Below, piece after piece: positions 13,076 through 23,868 of a stretch of DNA of 47,384 nt. How positions within the stretch are numbered: the stretch's first letter is position 1; the number at the start of each line of letters is the position of its first letter. Position numbers and translations under genes: made by a program. A model generated the notes under the pieces. It worked only from the letters and a program-made list of their open reading frames with translations. It searched no databases and was not told the DNA's origin. Location of the stretch: NCBI GenBank assembly GCA_002812745.2, contig NCSJ02000322.1, forward strand, positions 1 to 47,384. Direction: 5' to 3'. The DNA comes from Scytalidium lignicola (lineage: Eukaryota; Ascomycota; Leotiomycetes).

Positions 13076-14745
13076 ATGTCAACAGTGTCATTTCCAGCAA
13101 CGCCAGATAAAGAAGTTGAATCGGCTCAAAGCATTCATTCTAGAGGAGATACCTCCGACCAAACCATCACNTTTTGACACCTCTGGAAATATCTTATATA
13201 ATCAACACAATATCGATGGAGATGCCGAACCTGAGATAGATGTAGAGGCTGCCAAAGTTGGCCATGGCCTAGAGAAAGTAGATGGAGATACCGATGCAAA
13301 TCTAGTGGGGTGGAATGGCCCTGATGATCCAGCGAACCCCCAAAACTGGAGAGGTTTACGGAAATACTCCATAGTTGTGGCTGTCAGCTTAATGTGTCTC
13401 GTCACACCACTAGCCTCATCCATGTTCGCCCCAGGCATACCGCTCCTTATGGCTGAGTTCCACTCTACTAGCATAGAGCTTTCTTCATTTGTGGTATCCG
13501 TGTATATCCTGGGCTTTGCTATAGGCCCGCTATTTCTCTCACCTTTGTCCGAGATGTATGGCAGACTTCCGTTATATCATATCTCTAACGTCTTATTTAT
13601 CATATTTACTGTGGCATGTGCAGTTAGTTCTACTTTAAACATGCTTATCGGGTTTCGATTTCTCGCGGGATGTGTGGGTAGTGTTCCCCTGACTATCGGT
13701 GGTGGGACAATCGCAGATCTGATTGTGCAAGAAAAGAGAGGTACTTCGATGGCTGTGTTTGCACTGGGTCCACTACTCGGTCCTGTGATTGGGCCTATTG
13801 CTGGCGGATTTCTCTCAGAGGCCAAGGGCTGGAGATGGGTATTCTGGGTGCTGACCATGGTTGTATGTGGCAAACCCATAAAACGGGGCGACTCTAGTTA
13901 TTATCAATTTGATCACTTAACTAACTTGGGTATAGAGTGGTGCTGTTACAATTCTTACTTTTATTCTTATGCGAGAAACGTATCCCGTAGTCCTTCTGGA
14001 GAGAAAAACAGCGAGACTCAGAAGAGAAACCAACAATGAAAACCTCAGATCCAAATATGACCAAGGTCTGTCACGCAGAGATTTTTTCAAGCACAGCATC
14101 ATCCGCCCAATGAAAATGTTATTTCGTTCACCAATTGTCCTCCTGATGTCTCTCTTCGTCGGCGTCTGCTATGGATATCTCTACCTCCTCTTCACCACAT
14201 TCCCCACTGTCTTCCAAGGAGTCTATGGCTTTTCATCTGGAACAGTCGGTCTCACCTATGTAGGCCTTGGAATAGGTTCTCTCATTGGCGTCGTGATTTT
14301 CGCCACCGTTTCCGACAAGATCTTGAAGAAGAAGTCCGCGCGAGGAGAAATGAAACCAGAATACCGACTCCCACCCATGCTTCCTGGTGGCTTTCTCATC
14401 CCAATCGGATTATTCTGGTATGGTTGGTCAGCGAAAGCACACACGCACTGGATCGTTCCCATCCTTGGCACAATGATTATCGGCATAGGGAACCTCTCCG
14501 TGTTTATGTGCATTCAGACATACCTAGTCGATGCTTTTCCTATCTATGCTGCGTCGGCACTTTCTGCAAATGCCGTCATTCGGTCTGTTATTGGTAGTGT
14601 ACTCCCTCTTGCTGGGCAGCAAATGTATGACACGCTGGGGCTGGGGTGGGGAAATTCCCTACTCGCATTCATTGCGGTTGCACTTTTACCTATTCCTTTC
14701 GTGTTTTATTTTATGGGGAGAGGATTCGCACAAAATACCCTCTGA
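13076..14745 (+). CDS. MFS transporter of the DHA1 (drug:H+ antiporter) type
   Basis: Exons 13076-13862 and 13936-14745 (73-nt GTATGT..TAG intron) encode 531 residues once the N at 13171 is dropped. Without that correction the frame breaks at residue 32. The soluble N-terminus ends in WNGPDDPANPQNW, the hallmark preceding helix 1 in fungal DHA1 transporters. Helices 1-6 and 7-12 follow, with the motif-A-like loop SPLSEMYGRLP between helices 2 and 3 and LGPLLGPVIGPIAGG as the antiporter motif C in helix 5. Such proteins export drugs, polyamines or natural products at the plasma membrane. The substrate cannot be told from sequence, and no biosynthetic cluster adjoins. The gene ends convergent with the cysteine-rich secreted protein. 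Confidence 0.9.
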
Positions 14746-15198
14746 AGCTTTGAACTTTGGCATAACCCATATTTTATTAGCGTAGACATTTTGATCTTGC
14801 ATTTTAGCATCGCTTGTATATATGTTGTTTGTATATGTATTTAGATGTGTAGTTGGAGCATATATGGGAGTTATCAGTAGTGAATATGGGATATCTTGTT
14901 TTATATCTGCATCGAGAAGGTCTATTCGTTCGATATAGAGTTTATATTATTATATTTCAGTTTACGAACTTATATACATGATATGCATTGATACACCCCA
15001 TTTCAAACTTGATGCTTGAGCTCATTGATGTCTAATAATAAACCTTTTCCTATAACAATCAAAGGACCCAAAAACACCTGTCAATATCTCCTTTAGAAGA
15101 CAAACATAATCAAGTCTAAACGCCTCTATATTATACTCTGGACATTCTTTGAAACACCGTGGTATACGTAAAACTCATTTGGCAGTCTGAAGGCAAAA
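14746..15198. other. AT-rich convergent intergenic region
   Basis: This 453-base stretch lies between two gene 3' ends. It is rich in TATATG-type sequence and shows no gene or clear terminator structure. Confidence 0.4.
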
Positions 15199-16139
15199 TT
15201 AGACTAAATATATAAGACCTAGTACACAAGAGCTGAGGAGGAGAACTGTATAATAGGGACTCGATATAGTCGATGACGACGAAGGAGTTGAGGTTGGATT
15301 TGGCGGAAGCGAAGAAGTTGGTGTAGCGGATGGTGAACTGGAAGCAGCCGCCGTAGAATTGAATAATAGAGGGCGTCCAGAGCTTACCACCGTAGAAACC
15401 GGCCCGGCAGCAGTAGCAGTCGAAGCAGTCGAGGCAGTATTATCCACCCCTTTCTCGCAAGCTTGTGCACTCTCCCAGCCTGTAACAAACTGACCTGCCC
15501 ACCATGATCCTCTGGACACCAACGAGTAGTAATCAAACATTTTGGAAGAGGCCGGGAAGTCGTGTGCTGCTTGGTAGAACTGCATCGCACATTCGTCGGA
15601 GCATTCAAAATTGGCTGGAGGGTTTACCTCACTGAAGTAGCAATAAGTACCATTCCTGAAATCAGTTAGCAAGGTGGGATATAATTCCACGGGGAAGTTC
15701 TGGGGTCATACGTGGCTTTGCTGCAGTCTTTTGCGAATGTGTATTGAAATATCTGGCCAACGATCGCCACCGGGTCGAGGTAGAAGTCGGTATAATCTCC
15801 ACCTCCCTTTTCTTCCTGGGCTTTGTCACCAGGTGCAGTGCATGCCGCTTGGACACCCTTGACATATGCTGCCAAGGAGTCACTGCAGGTCGAAGTGCAG
15901 GTGTTGTCGAAATCCGAGCTGGAGGGTTTGAAGCCGGGGCGCATCGAGGCTACCAGGCCAAGCAGCGTAGGGTCGCAGTTGATATCGGCACTGTAAGCAT
16001 CTTTGCAGGCTTGCGAGGTGGTGTTTGCTAGATCGCTGGCTACATAGTCCCAGTCAGGACCGGAGGTGTTGAGATTGAATGTTGCGGATGCGATGCTTGC
16101 ATATGTTGCTAAGACTGAAAAGAGAGCCGAGTTCTTCAT
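15199..16139 (-). CDS. Secreted cysteine-rich protein with probable GPI anchor
   Basis: Exons 16139-15712 and 15655-15199 (56-nt GTATGA..CAG intron with a TGCTAAC branch site) encode 294 residues. The N-terminus MKNSALFSVLATYASIASA is a clear signal peptide. The mature part carries spaced cysteines in the pattern C..A..A..NCDP, C..TC..SL and AC, as found in the non-LysM portions of many fungal LysM-family secreted proteins, although no LysM motif is visible here. A long Ser/Thr/Pro/Ala tail ends in a hydrophobic C-terminus (YTVLLLSSCVLGLIYLV) with little after it, as expected for a GPI-attachment signal. It is therefore probably a plasma-membrane or cell-wall surface protein. The start after a short in-frame upstream extension is chosen because it puts the signal peptide at the terminus. 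Confidence 0.75.
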
Positions 16140-17024
16140 GATGAGGATGCTGATCAATCAATGCTGAACGAGTGTGAGTTGTAGATTACAACAATATTGT
16201 ATTTAAAGAATGTAGAAGCTAATCGCAACAGGACACAGAACGAGTGACAACAAAATGAGAGAACTGGAGGTGAAGATGGAAGCAGGTAGGCGGCAAGAGG
16301 AATAAGATGCGAAATAGGCACCGAGGACCCCTGCACCCTTAATTTTCTAGGCGCATGCCCTTTTGGGACTAGAGGGGAATGAATGTTAGCATGGTGCTTG
16401 TTTTCTCTCCGCATGCACACTAGCGCGCAAACACCCCGCACTAGCCCCTGATTGGGGTAGACACGAGTCTGTCTGGACATGGCGTCCATCAACTCCGGCC
16501 TGGTTCGCCGACCACAAATGTCTTTTCTCATTCAGATCATAGCTTTTGGTTCTCAAAAGTCATGGGGATACGGTGATGACGTCCGGCTTGAACGAGCGCG
16601 ATATCGATATGCTGGACTATCTTCTCATCCCACCATATCATACGAGTTATCGGTAATCCTGGCCAAATCCCCCGCAGCACCCCTCGTCTGAACACCGGCA
16701 TCGTCCGGTTGTTTGTGCCGGGGATCAGCAACTGCAAGATGAACTGCCGGACCCGGTCCTTCTCCAGTCTGGACGGACGTATTCATTTTGCTGTGTTGAG
16801 CCTGTTGTAATAAGCATGCCAAGGACAGCTATACAACGTTGTATGATAACACAGCTCCCCCGGTTTACTACGTTCCTCTTGTAGCTAATACAGCTATGCA
16901 AGTAATTCAATTGAACCACCGGCTTCCGGGATATATATAGATGTATATATATAGAAGGATGGTTTGCGGTCCGTGTTGGTAAGTGACTGACTGCAAGTTT
17001 TTTTCTCCACTTTCAGAAGACAAG
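16140..17024. promoter_or_regulatory. Divergent promoter region upstream of exo-glucosaminidase
   Basis: 885 bases between the starts of the GPI-protein gene and the GH2 gene. A repeated TATATATATAG lies at about 16931-16953, roughly 75-90 bases before the GH2 start, and is a plausible TATA element. Nothing else recognisable was found. Confidence 0.45.
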
Positions 17025-19874
17025 ATGCGCGCAATCTTGGCGGCCCTTGGGGTTATTGGAGCTCTCATTGCACACAGTGCAGCGACACCAGCTGTCCAAG
17101 TCCAGCGAGATGCTCCATTTGTATCCTCAGCAGGCAGTACTGCCACGATACCAGGGTGGCACTTGCAGTCATCGGCACATGTTTCTAAAGACATAGCTGC
17201 GCTCTCAAAACCTGGTGTTGATACTTCGTCATGGTATCGCGTTAGCAGCCACTGTACAGTTATGGTGAGAGCGCTACATCAGCCTTCTTGAATTTTGTAC
17301 TTGTTCAACTCTATCATTGGCCTCGGGCTGACTGTCTGTAGGCTGGCCTCTTAGAGAATAATGTCTATAATGACACGACTCTATTTTGGTCTGAGAATCT
17401 AGAATTCATGGTCGATTCATCCCAATTCTCCGTACCATGGCTTTATCGCGAAGAATTGACCATTCACCCTCAACCAGGTCAGCACTACTTCCTAGAGACC
17501 AATGGCGTGACGAGCAAAGCAGACCTATACATCAATGGAGTACAAATTGCATCCAACACGACACTGAAAGGTGCATATGGTGGTCTAAGATTCGACATCA
17601 CTGGCCACGTGACCAACGGAAAGAATGCAGTATTAATTCGTGCCTACCCGACTGATTATCTCGCCGATTTTGCTATCGGCTTCGTTGATTGGAATCCATA
17701 TCCGCCAGATAATGGTATGGGCGTCTGGCGTGAAGTTACAGTGTCTCAGACAGGCGCCATATCCATGCTAAAGCCCCGTGTGATTACGGATTATGCTGGA
17801 AAGCCTACTAGACGAGTGACTGCCACTGTTAAAGTTGACTTAAAAAATAGCGGCTCCAGCACCGTTCATGGCAATTTACAGGGCATCATTAAAGAAGTAG
17901 ATGGCATCCTTTCATTCCCATTCTCTGCCTCATACAGTCTCAAGGCGGGCGAGAACAGCACCATTGCCATAAAAGTTCCCATCAATCAACCGAAGATCTG
18001 GTGGCCGAAGTTATGGGGAGCTCAGTCCTTATACACCGTCGATGTTGCAGCATATATAGGCGGGAAGCTTTCTGACAAAGCTCAGCAACGTAAATTTGGC
18101 ATCAAACACGTCACATCAGCAGTAAATTCGTATAATGATGTGGCCTTTACTGTGAACGGGCAACCATTCCAAGCGCTCGGTGCGGGATATTCCTCTGATA
18201 TGTTTCTTCGTTTGGATGAAACAAGACTCGCTGCCCAATTTGCCTATATGCTTGATATGGGTTTGAATACCGTTCGTTTGGAAGGCAAGCAGGAGCAGCC
18301 ACTCTTCTACGATCTTGCAGACAGTATGGGCCTGATGATACTTGCCGGTTGGGAGTGTTGTGATAAATGGGAAGGTTGGACCTACAATGATGAAGCTGAT
18401 GGCGTATTGTGGGACGATGGAGATTACGATACGGCAGGAAAACAGATGGCACATGAAGCATCTATGATGCAGGGTCATGCCTCTATGCTCGGCTTCCTTG
18501 TTGGCAGTGATTTCTGGCCAGACGAGCGCGCAAGCCCGATTTATGTTAATACCCTAAGAGAGCTAGACTGGGACGTTCCAATCATAGCGTCGGCTGCAAA
18601 GAGAGGATATCCAACTAATTTGGGACCTTCTGGCATGAAAATGGGTAAGTTATCAATATTTTCATATACTTCTCCTAAATCAACCCCCCTTTACTTTTGC
18701 TAGCATAAATTAATATTTTCAAGACGGCCCATACGATTGGGTTTCTCCTAACTATTGGTACGATGACCAACTTGGAGCGGCCTTTGGCTTTGGATCAGAA
18801 CTCGGACCTGGTGTTGGAACCCCAGAACTCTCATCTCTACAGAAGTTCCTCACAGAGTCAGATATGAACGATCTCTGGACCGCTCCTAACAAAGATTTAT
18901 ACCATATGTCTACCAATGTTTCACAGTTCTATGATCGCAGCATTTACAACTCCGCCCTCTATGCTCGCTACGGTCCACCAAAGTCACTATCTGATTATCT
19001 CCTGAAAGCACAAGCTATGGATTATGAGGCAACACGAGCTGAATACGAGGCCTATTCCGTTCGCATGAATGCCGAACGTCCGGCAACAGGTGCCATATAC
19101 TGGATGCTCAACAATGCCTGGCCGAGTCTTCATTGGAACTTCTTCGACTACTATCTCAAAGCTGCTGGAAGTTATTTCGGCGCCAAAGTAGGATCGCGTC
19201 CCGAGCACGTAGTGTTTGAGTATGGAAGTGCCAATGGCAGTATCTGGCTCATTAATCACACGCTAGACAAGCTCGGCCCACGTACTATTGAGATCGACCT
19301 CCTTAGCAAAAATGGCAAGACTCTTTTCACCAAATACATAACGACAACTACAAAACCTAATTATTCGCAACTGGTAGCAGCAGTTCCAGAAGCAATTGCA
19401 ATTGATGATACCACGTTTTTACGTCTAATACTTCGGGATGCATTTGGATCGGTTTTGAGCAGAAATGTCTACTGGCTCTCAGTAAACCTCGATGTGAATG
19501 ACTGGGATAACTCGGATTGGTACTTCACACCAGTGACTGAATATGCTAACTACACCACTTTGCAGACCCTGAATCCTGCAAGCCTTTTCGTGACACCTCT
19601 GGGACCTATAATCCCCGCGGCTGGCGGTCGTCTGGGGGCAACTATTCAACTTGAGAACAAGGCTAAGGTTCCAGCATATTTTGTGCGCTTGGAGCTAGAA
19701 GATAGCAAAGGCGCGGATGTTACACCAGCCTTTTGGGAAGATAACTACCTCACCCTTTGGCCGGGTGAGAAGATAACCACTACTGTGCAGTGGATGGCGG
19801 CTGATTCGTATGGATCGAAGGTTGTGAAGATTTCTGGATCAAACATTAAGGATGGGCAGGTGGTCTTGAGATAG
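17025..19874 (+). CDS. GH2 exo-beta-D-glucosaminidase (CsxA/Gls type), secreted
   Basis: Exons 17025-17264, 17342-18644 and 18724-19874 encode 897 residues, normal for this subfamily. The N-terminus MRAILAALGVIGALIAHSAA is a signal peptide. The glycoside hydrolase family 2 order is complete: sugar-binding jelly roll, Ig-like domain, TIM barrel and C-terminal beta domains. In the exo-glucosaminidase subfamily the usual Asn-Glu pair is replaced by Ser-Asp. Here GSDFWPDE places the acid/base at Asp470, and FGSELG places the nucleophile at Glu540. As I recall, the characterised bacterial CsxA enzyme uses Asp469 and Glu541. The enzyme removes glucosamine from the non-reducing end of chitosan oligomers outside the cell. 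The neighbouring secreted surface protein is transcribed away from it, and co-regulation is unproven. Confidence 0.92.
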
Positions 19875-20700
19875 ACATGTCAATATTGGAGACATATAAA
19901 AACTCTAGCCGTAGATGAAAAAGATATTAATTTAAAGCTATTTCTAACGTTTGTAAGATGTATTTTATGTGCTCTCTTCCACATCCCCAACTATAGTTAG
20001 AATATGGAAAACTACTTGAGATGAACAAACATCTGGAAGATTTTATATAATACACGGGATAGTAGAATTACATGTTAGTTACCTTGATTTTAAGGAAACA
20101 GTATTCACCGTGCAAAATTCCACTAAATAAGGGGTGAGAAATCGAGCCGTCACATGACAGCTGAGTGTATATCACGGAAATATATGATGCATACAACATA
20201 CAATAAGCCAAAAAATCATTCTGAAATAAAATCAATAATCAAAAAGGAGAAAAATAAAAGAGACAAAAGAGTTCGAGCCTCACAGCTTATGCTGTATGTC
20301 TGCCCTACATCTCTACTAATGTCAGTGACAAGCACATCAATACATTAGATTTACTTTCCCAGACCATCTCTTAGTAACAGCAATTTGACCTGACCGTTCT
20401 GCCACAACGGCGCTTTTTGCTGCTCGTTGCGATGGTGTGGCTTATTTGAGGTTATATAGAAGCATTAGGATCAAGGCACGCTAGCAATAGCGTTCCTAGG
20501 ATTCTCTGTCATGGAAACTCGTGGGATCAATATCCTTAGACCTCTGAGAGGCTTCCGCTCAAGTACACAATTTTCTCCAAACCCGTCGATCTCACCAGTC
20601 TTCACGTCAGCAAAATGCAAAGAGAAAACCAACCCTGCGACTTGAGAACGATGATGGTTCGGGTGAGTCGTATCGTATAAATAATCAATCTCTCCGACGC
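19875..20700. other. Intergenic stretch
   Basis: About 0.8 kb following the GH2 gene. It is AT-rich with no supportable gene. The last 100 bases before 20700 are open in the frame of the following broken kinase gene but contain no start codon. Confidence 0.4.
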
Positions 20701-22485
20701 TGACCAAGGAAGAGCGTGATATTCAAGAGGAAGACCTTTACCTCTTTACAAGATATCTATGGATGTAAGTTATATCTGCATTTATATATACACTGCACCC
20801 TATCTTATGTCAAAACAGTTACAATGAAGATAAAGAACTTGCAAAAGGTTATGTTCGTTTTAATCTTGAAAAACCAGTGGGTGTTGTGCAGGCCACTAAT
20901 GGCAAATCCAAGTATTGTATGTCACAATTTTTTACTGTTAATCTGTTTCTAATAGATCTAGGCACTTAGATCCTTAAATGTAAGGAAGGTTTAAACAATA
21001 GAGTCCTTTTGATGACAATGGATGATGGGTCTGAGATCATTGAAAAGCTTCCTAACCCAAATGCTGGGCCCCCTCATCTAACGACGGCCTCCGAAGTAGC
21101 CACACATGAATTTGTGAGTCAGCCATTACCAGGAATGAGTAGACTGGACTAATGAAATCAGTTACATGAGGTTCTGGATATGCCTGTTCCAAGGATAATT
21201 GGATGGTCGTCCTACAAAGCCAATACCGTTGGGGCAGAATATATTCGCTAAGAAAAGGCTCCAGGAAAACCTCTGGGAAGCTTATGGCACCAAATGTCTA
21301 AAAAAATCTAAATTCCATATCATCTCTCAAGTTGCTGAACTAGAGGGTAGGCTTGCTTCCTTAACTTTTAACCGCCATGGGTGTATTTATTTCCGTGATG
21401 CCCTTCAAGGTCAAACAGTAGCCAGTCAACCTTTGGTTACAAATCCACCAGTCCCATCTACTGTTGCAGAGCGTTTCACGCTGGGGCCTGTTACTACTGC
21501 TTAAATGTGGGATACTGAGAATACAGGATTGCAATTAGACCGTGGTCTATGCAAGTAGATTTTATTCCTGATCAAACATCAAGTTAACAACGTGATGGGG
21601 ATACTGCCTTGTCATATATCAATGCTCTAGGTAATAATGAGATTTTCTGGGCTCAGGAGTTTGCAAGGCCTCGGAAGTCCCCTCATCATGCGACAGAGGA
21701 TCCTGAATTACCAGAAAGTTATCAGTATCTCAAAATTGCGCCTCATCTTATACCTCCTATTTCAAGCGCAGATATCCATTCGCCGACACTGGCATCCTGA
21801 CCTCCACTGCGATAATTTGTTTGTGGATCCAGACACAAATAAGATCACTCAGATAATTGATTGGCAATCAGCATTAGTAGCACCGTTGTTCCTCCAATCT
21901 CGGGTCCCTCGAATAATTAGGCATTCCAAGCTTGTTAAAGAAGATTGGTCTGTCCCTGAGCGGCCGGATGATTATGATGGTCTGAGTGCGGAACAAAAAG
22001 CAGTGGTTGATGCTGATATTGAAAGTCTCACGCACCACAAGTATTACAGATACCAAACTTACAAGAAGAATCCTCGCCGTTGGGCATGTATCGAAGAACA
22101 GCAGAAACTTGAGCTTCGGACGAACCCAGTTAAGCTGGTGACCGAAGCGTGGAAAAACGATGATGTCTTCTATCTTCACGAGGCATTAATAAAGCTAATC
22201 AGCAATTGGGATGAATTAGAGGAGAATTCGGGATGTCCTATAGACTTTTCCGAAGAAGAGAGAAGAATCTATGAACAAGACGAGGATAATATAATCAGTA
22301 TAGGGGAGATTTTAACGATATTCTACAGTGACAACGTGCTCCCTGTAGATGGGATGGTAGATCCTACAGATTATGACCGTGCAAAGAGAAACTGCCCGAA
22401 GTTCAATGAGATATTTCTTGGGTTGACTTCGACACTGGAAGAGAAGAGGTTATTTGAGAGACTGTGGCCGTATCAGGATAGGTGA
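20701..22485 (+). pseudogene. Disabled APH-family (aminoglycoside phosphotransferase-like) kinase gene
   Basis: Segments in several frames align in order with a common fungal phosphotransferase family: EEDLYLFTRYLW, then YNEDKELAKGYVRFNLE, MTMDDGSEIIEKLPNPNAGP, ASEVATHEF, PVPRIIGWSSYKAN, VAELEGRLASLTF, and the catalytic loop HPDLHCDNLFV with IDWQ. Introns with GTAAGT or GTGAGT donors are still recognisable, for example 20765-20818 and after EF at about 21114. Lesions: no start codon in frame, TAA at 21249-21251, a frameshift at the A-run near 21300, TAA at 21502-21504, TAG at 21556-21558 and another frameshift near 21797. The last open segment (about 21800-22485) encodes over 200 intact residues including the catalytic loop. 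The lesions are few and introns intact, which suggests recent loss; no product is expected. Confidence 0.85.
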
Positions 22486-23868
22486 ACTGACAAGATCATT
22501 GTCCCTTGGAGAGCCCTGAAAGATGATCAACCACAAAAAAGAATATTACTAATCTGAACCGATTAGCTAATCCTAAATAAAGAATTCCCCAGTTTGATCC
22601 ATCTTTTAATCTAAATTTATTATCTGTAAGGTGTCTTCAAGAGGATTAATTGATAGTCTTCGCTTCAATACGATGCTGAGGAACACCCCACCAGTTTTTA
22701 CCCCGCACCCCTCTCATCCTTTGCACACCGCTTCAGCAACCACCAAAGCCACTGCTGTAAATACGGCCCCTCGATGTCCACGTTTCTCCGCAAATACTGT
22801 GACTCTATGCAGTTTCTTGCGCAAAAAGTCCCTGCGTACATATACATGCATTTACAATTCGCATATTAGCCCTGCATATCAGAAGAAATAGCTCCGAGCC
22901 CGCAGGGCAGAGCTTGGGGGCTGTGGTTTAGGGTGTGATGTTGAGCACCGTATAGGAAGGTGAGTAGGTCGAAGCTCTTAGGTCGTCACACGATGGATCC
23001 TAGATGGATGTAGCAATGAGGCGTGTACGGGCAGGAAGCACGCTGACATTGGTATTTTTGGCCTGACTCTGAACATAGATGTCGCGCCATACCCTCACTG
23101 CTCTCAATCCAGTCTTCAGGTCGGTTATAAGTGTCTCATCACTTCCTAATGGTGACATCGGATTGCATTGCAGACGAACGAACCTGGCTCAATTATGTGA
23201 AAAGTCTCTGCTTAGTTGCAGTTGAGAATCACATCCAGGCATGTGGCTAAATTCTAGCTCCTTTCAACCATCATCACTTTCGTCTGAACTACCCACGTCA
23301 GCCACAACGCCGTAAATACTCTCTTCGGTGCTAGGCAGACCAAAATAGCAAGGCTATTTGAACTGACCGCCGCACGTAGCCTTCGAGCAGGCACGTTGCA
23401 TTGCTCTCCATCCCCCTCACCACATCGTGTGTCCAGGTTTGTGAATATCCGTGGTCAATTGGATGAGAGCACGAGACCATGGATGATCATGCGAATGGAT
23501 CCATTTCTGGCCCTGATGACTCTGGATAAGGACATTAATCATGCAATTTGGCCGGAATTTCGTCACCTAGATGTCCATTTGGCATATCTACCCCACGTGT
23601 TTGGAATGTGGATTCATGTACTTTGATATCGATTGCAGCACCCCCCCACTATGGACCAACATCTCTTTCACCGCCCATTGCAAAGTCAATGGCCCTCATA
23701 AAGGTACTTAATTGTATCTCAATCTCAATTTCACTCATGTTTTGAAATATCCAGAGATACTCCTTTGAATCACGGAGTGAGATCTCATTCAATCCAATTC
23801 CATACTTTTATCAATTGACATCAACCCTCCCGTTACGGAGCTTAGATTTCTCTTCATCTATATTGAAG
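22486..23868. other. Intergenic stretch upstream of the Pro/Glu repeat gene
   Basis: About 1.4 kb with no supportable gene. Its last 200 bases, with CT-rich stretches and TCAATCTCAATTTCAC, probably form the promoter and leader of the gene starting at 23869. Confidence 0.4.

Noticed and set aside
20260..20410. GAGTTCGAGCCTC on one strand and TGGCAGAACGG on the other, suggesting a tRNA.
   Set aside because: The two boxes are on opposite strands, and the T-arm stem has only three pairs. No cloverleaf can be drawn.
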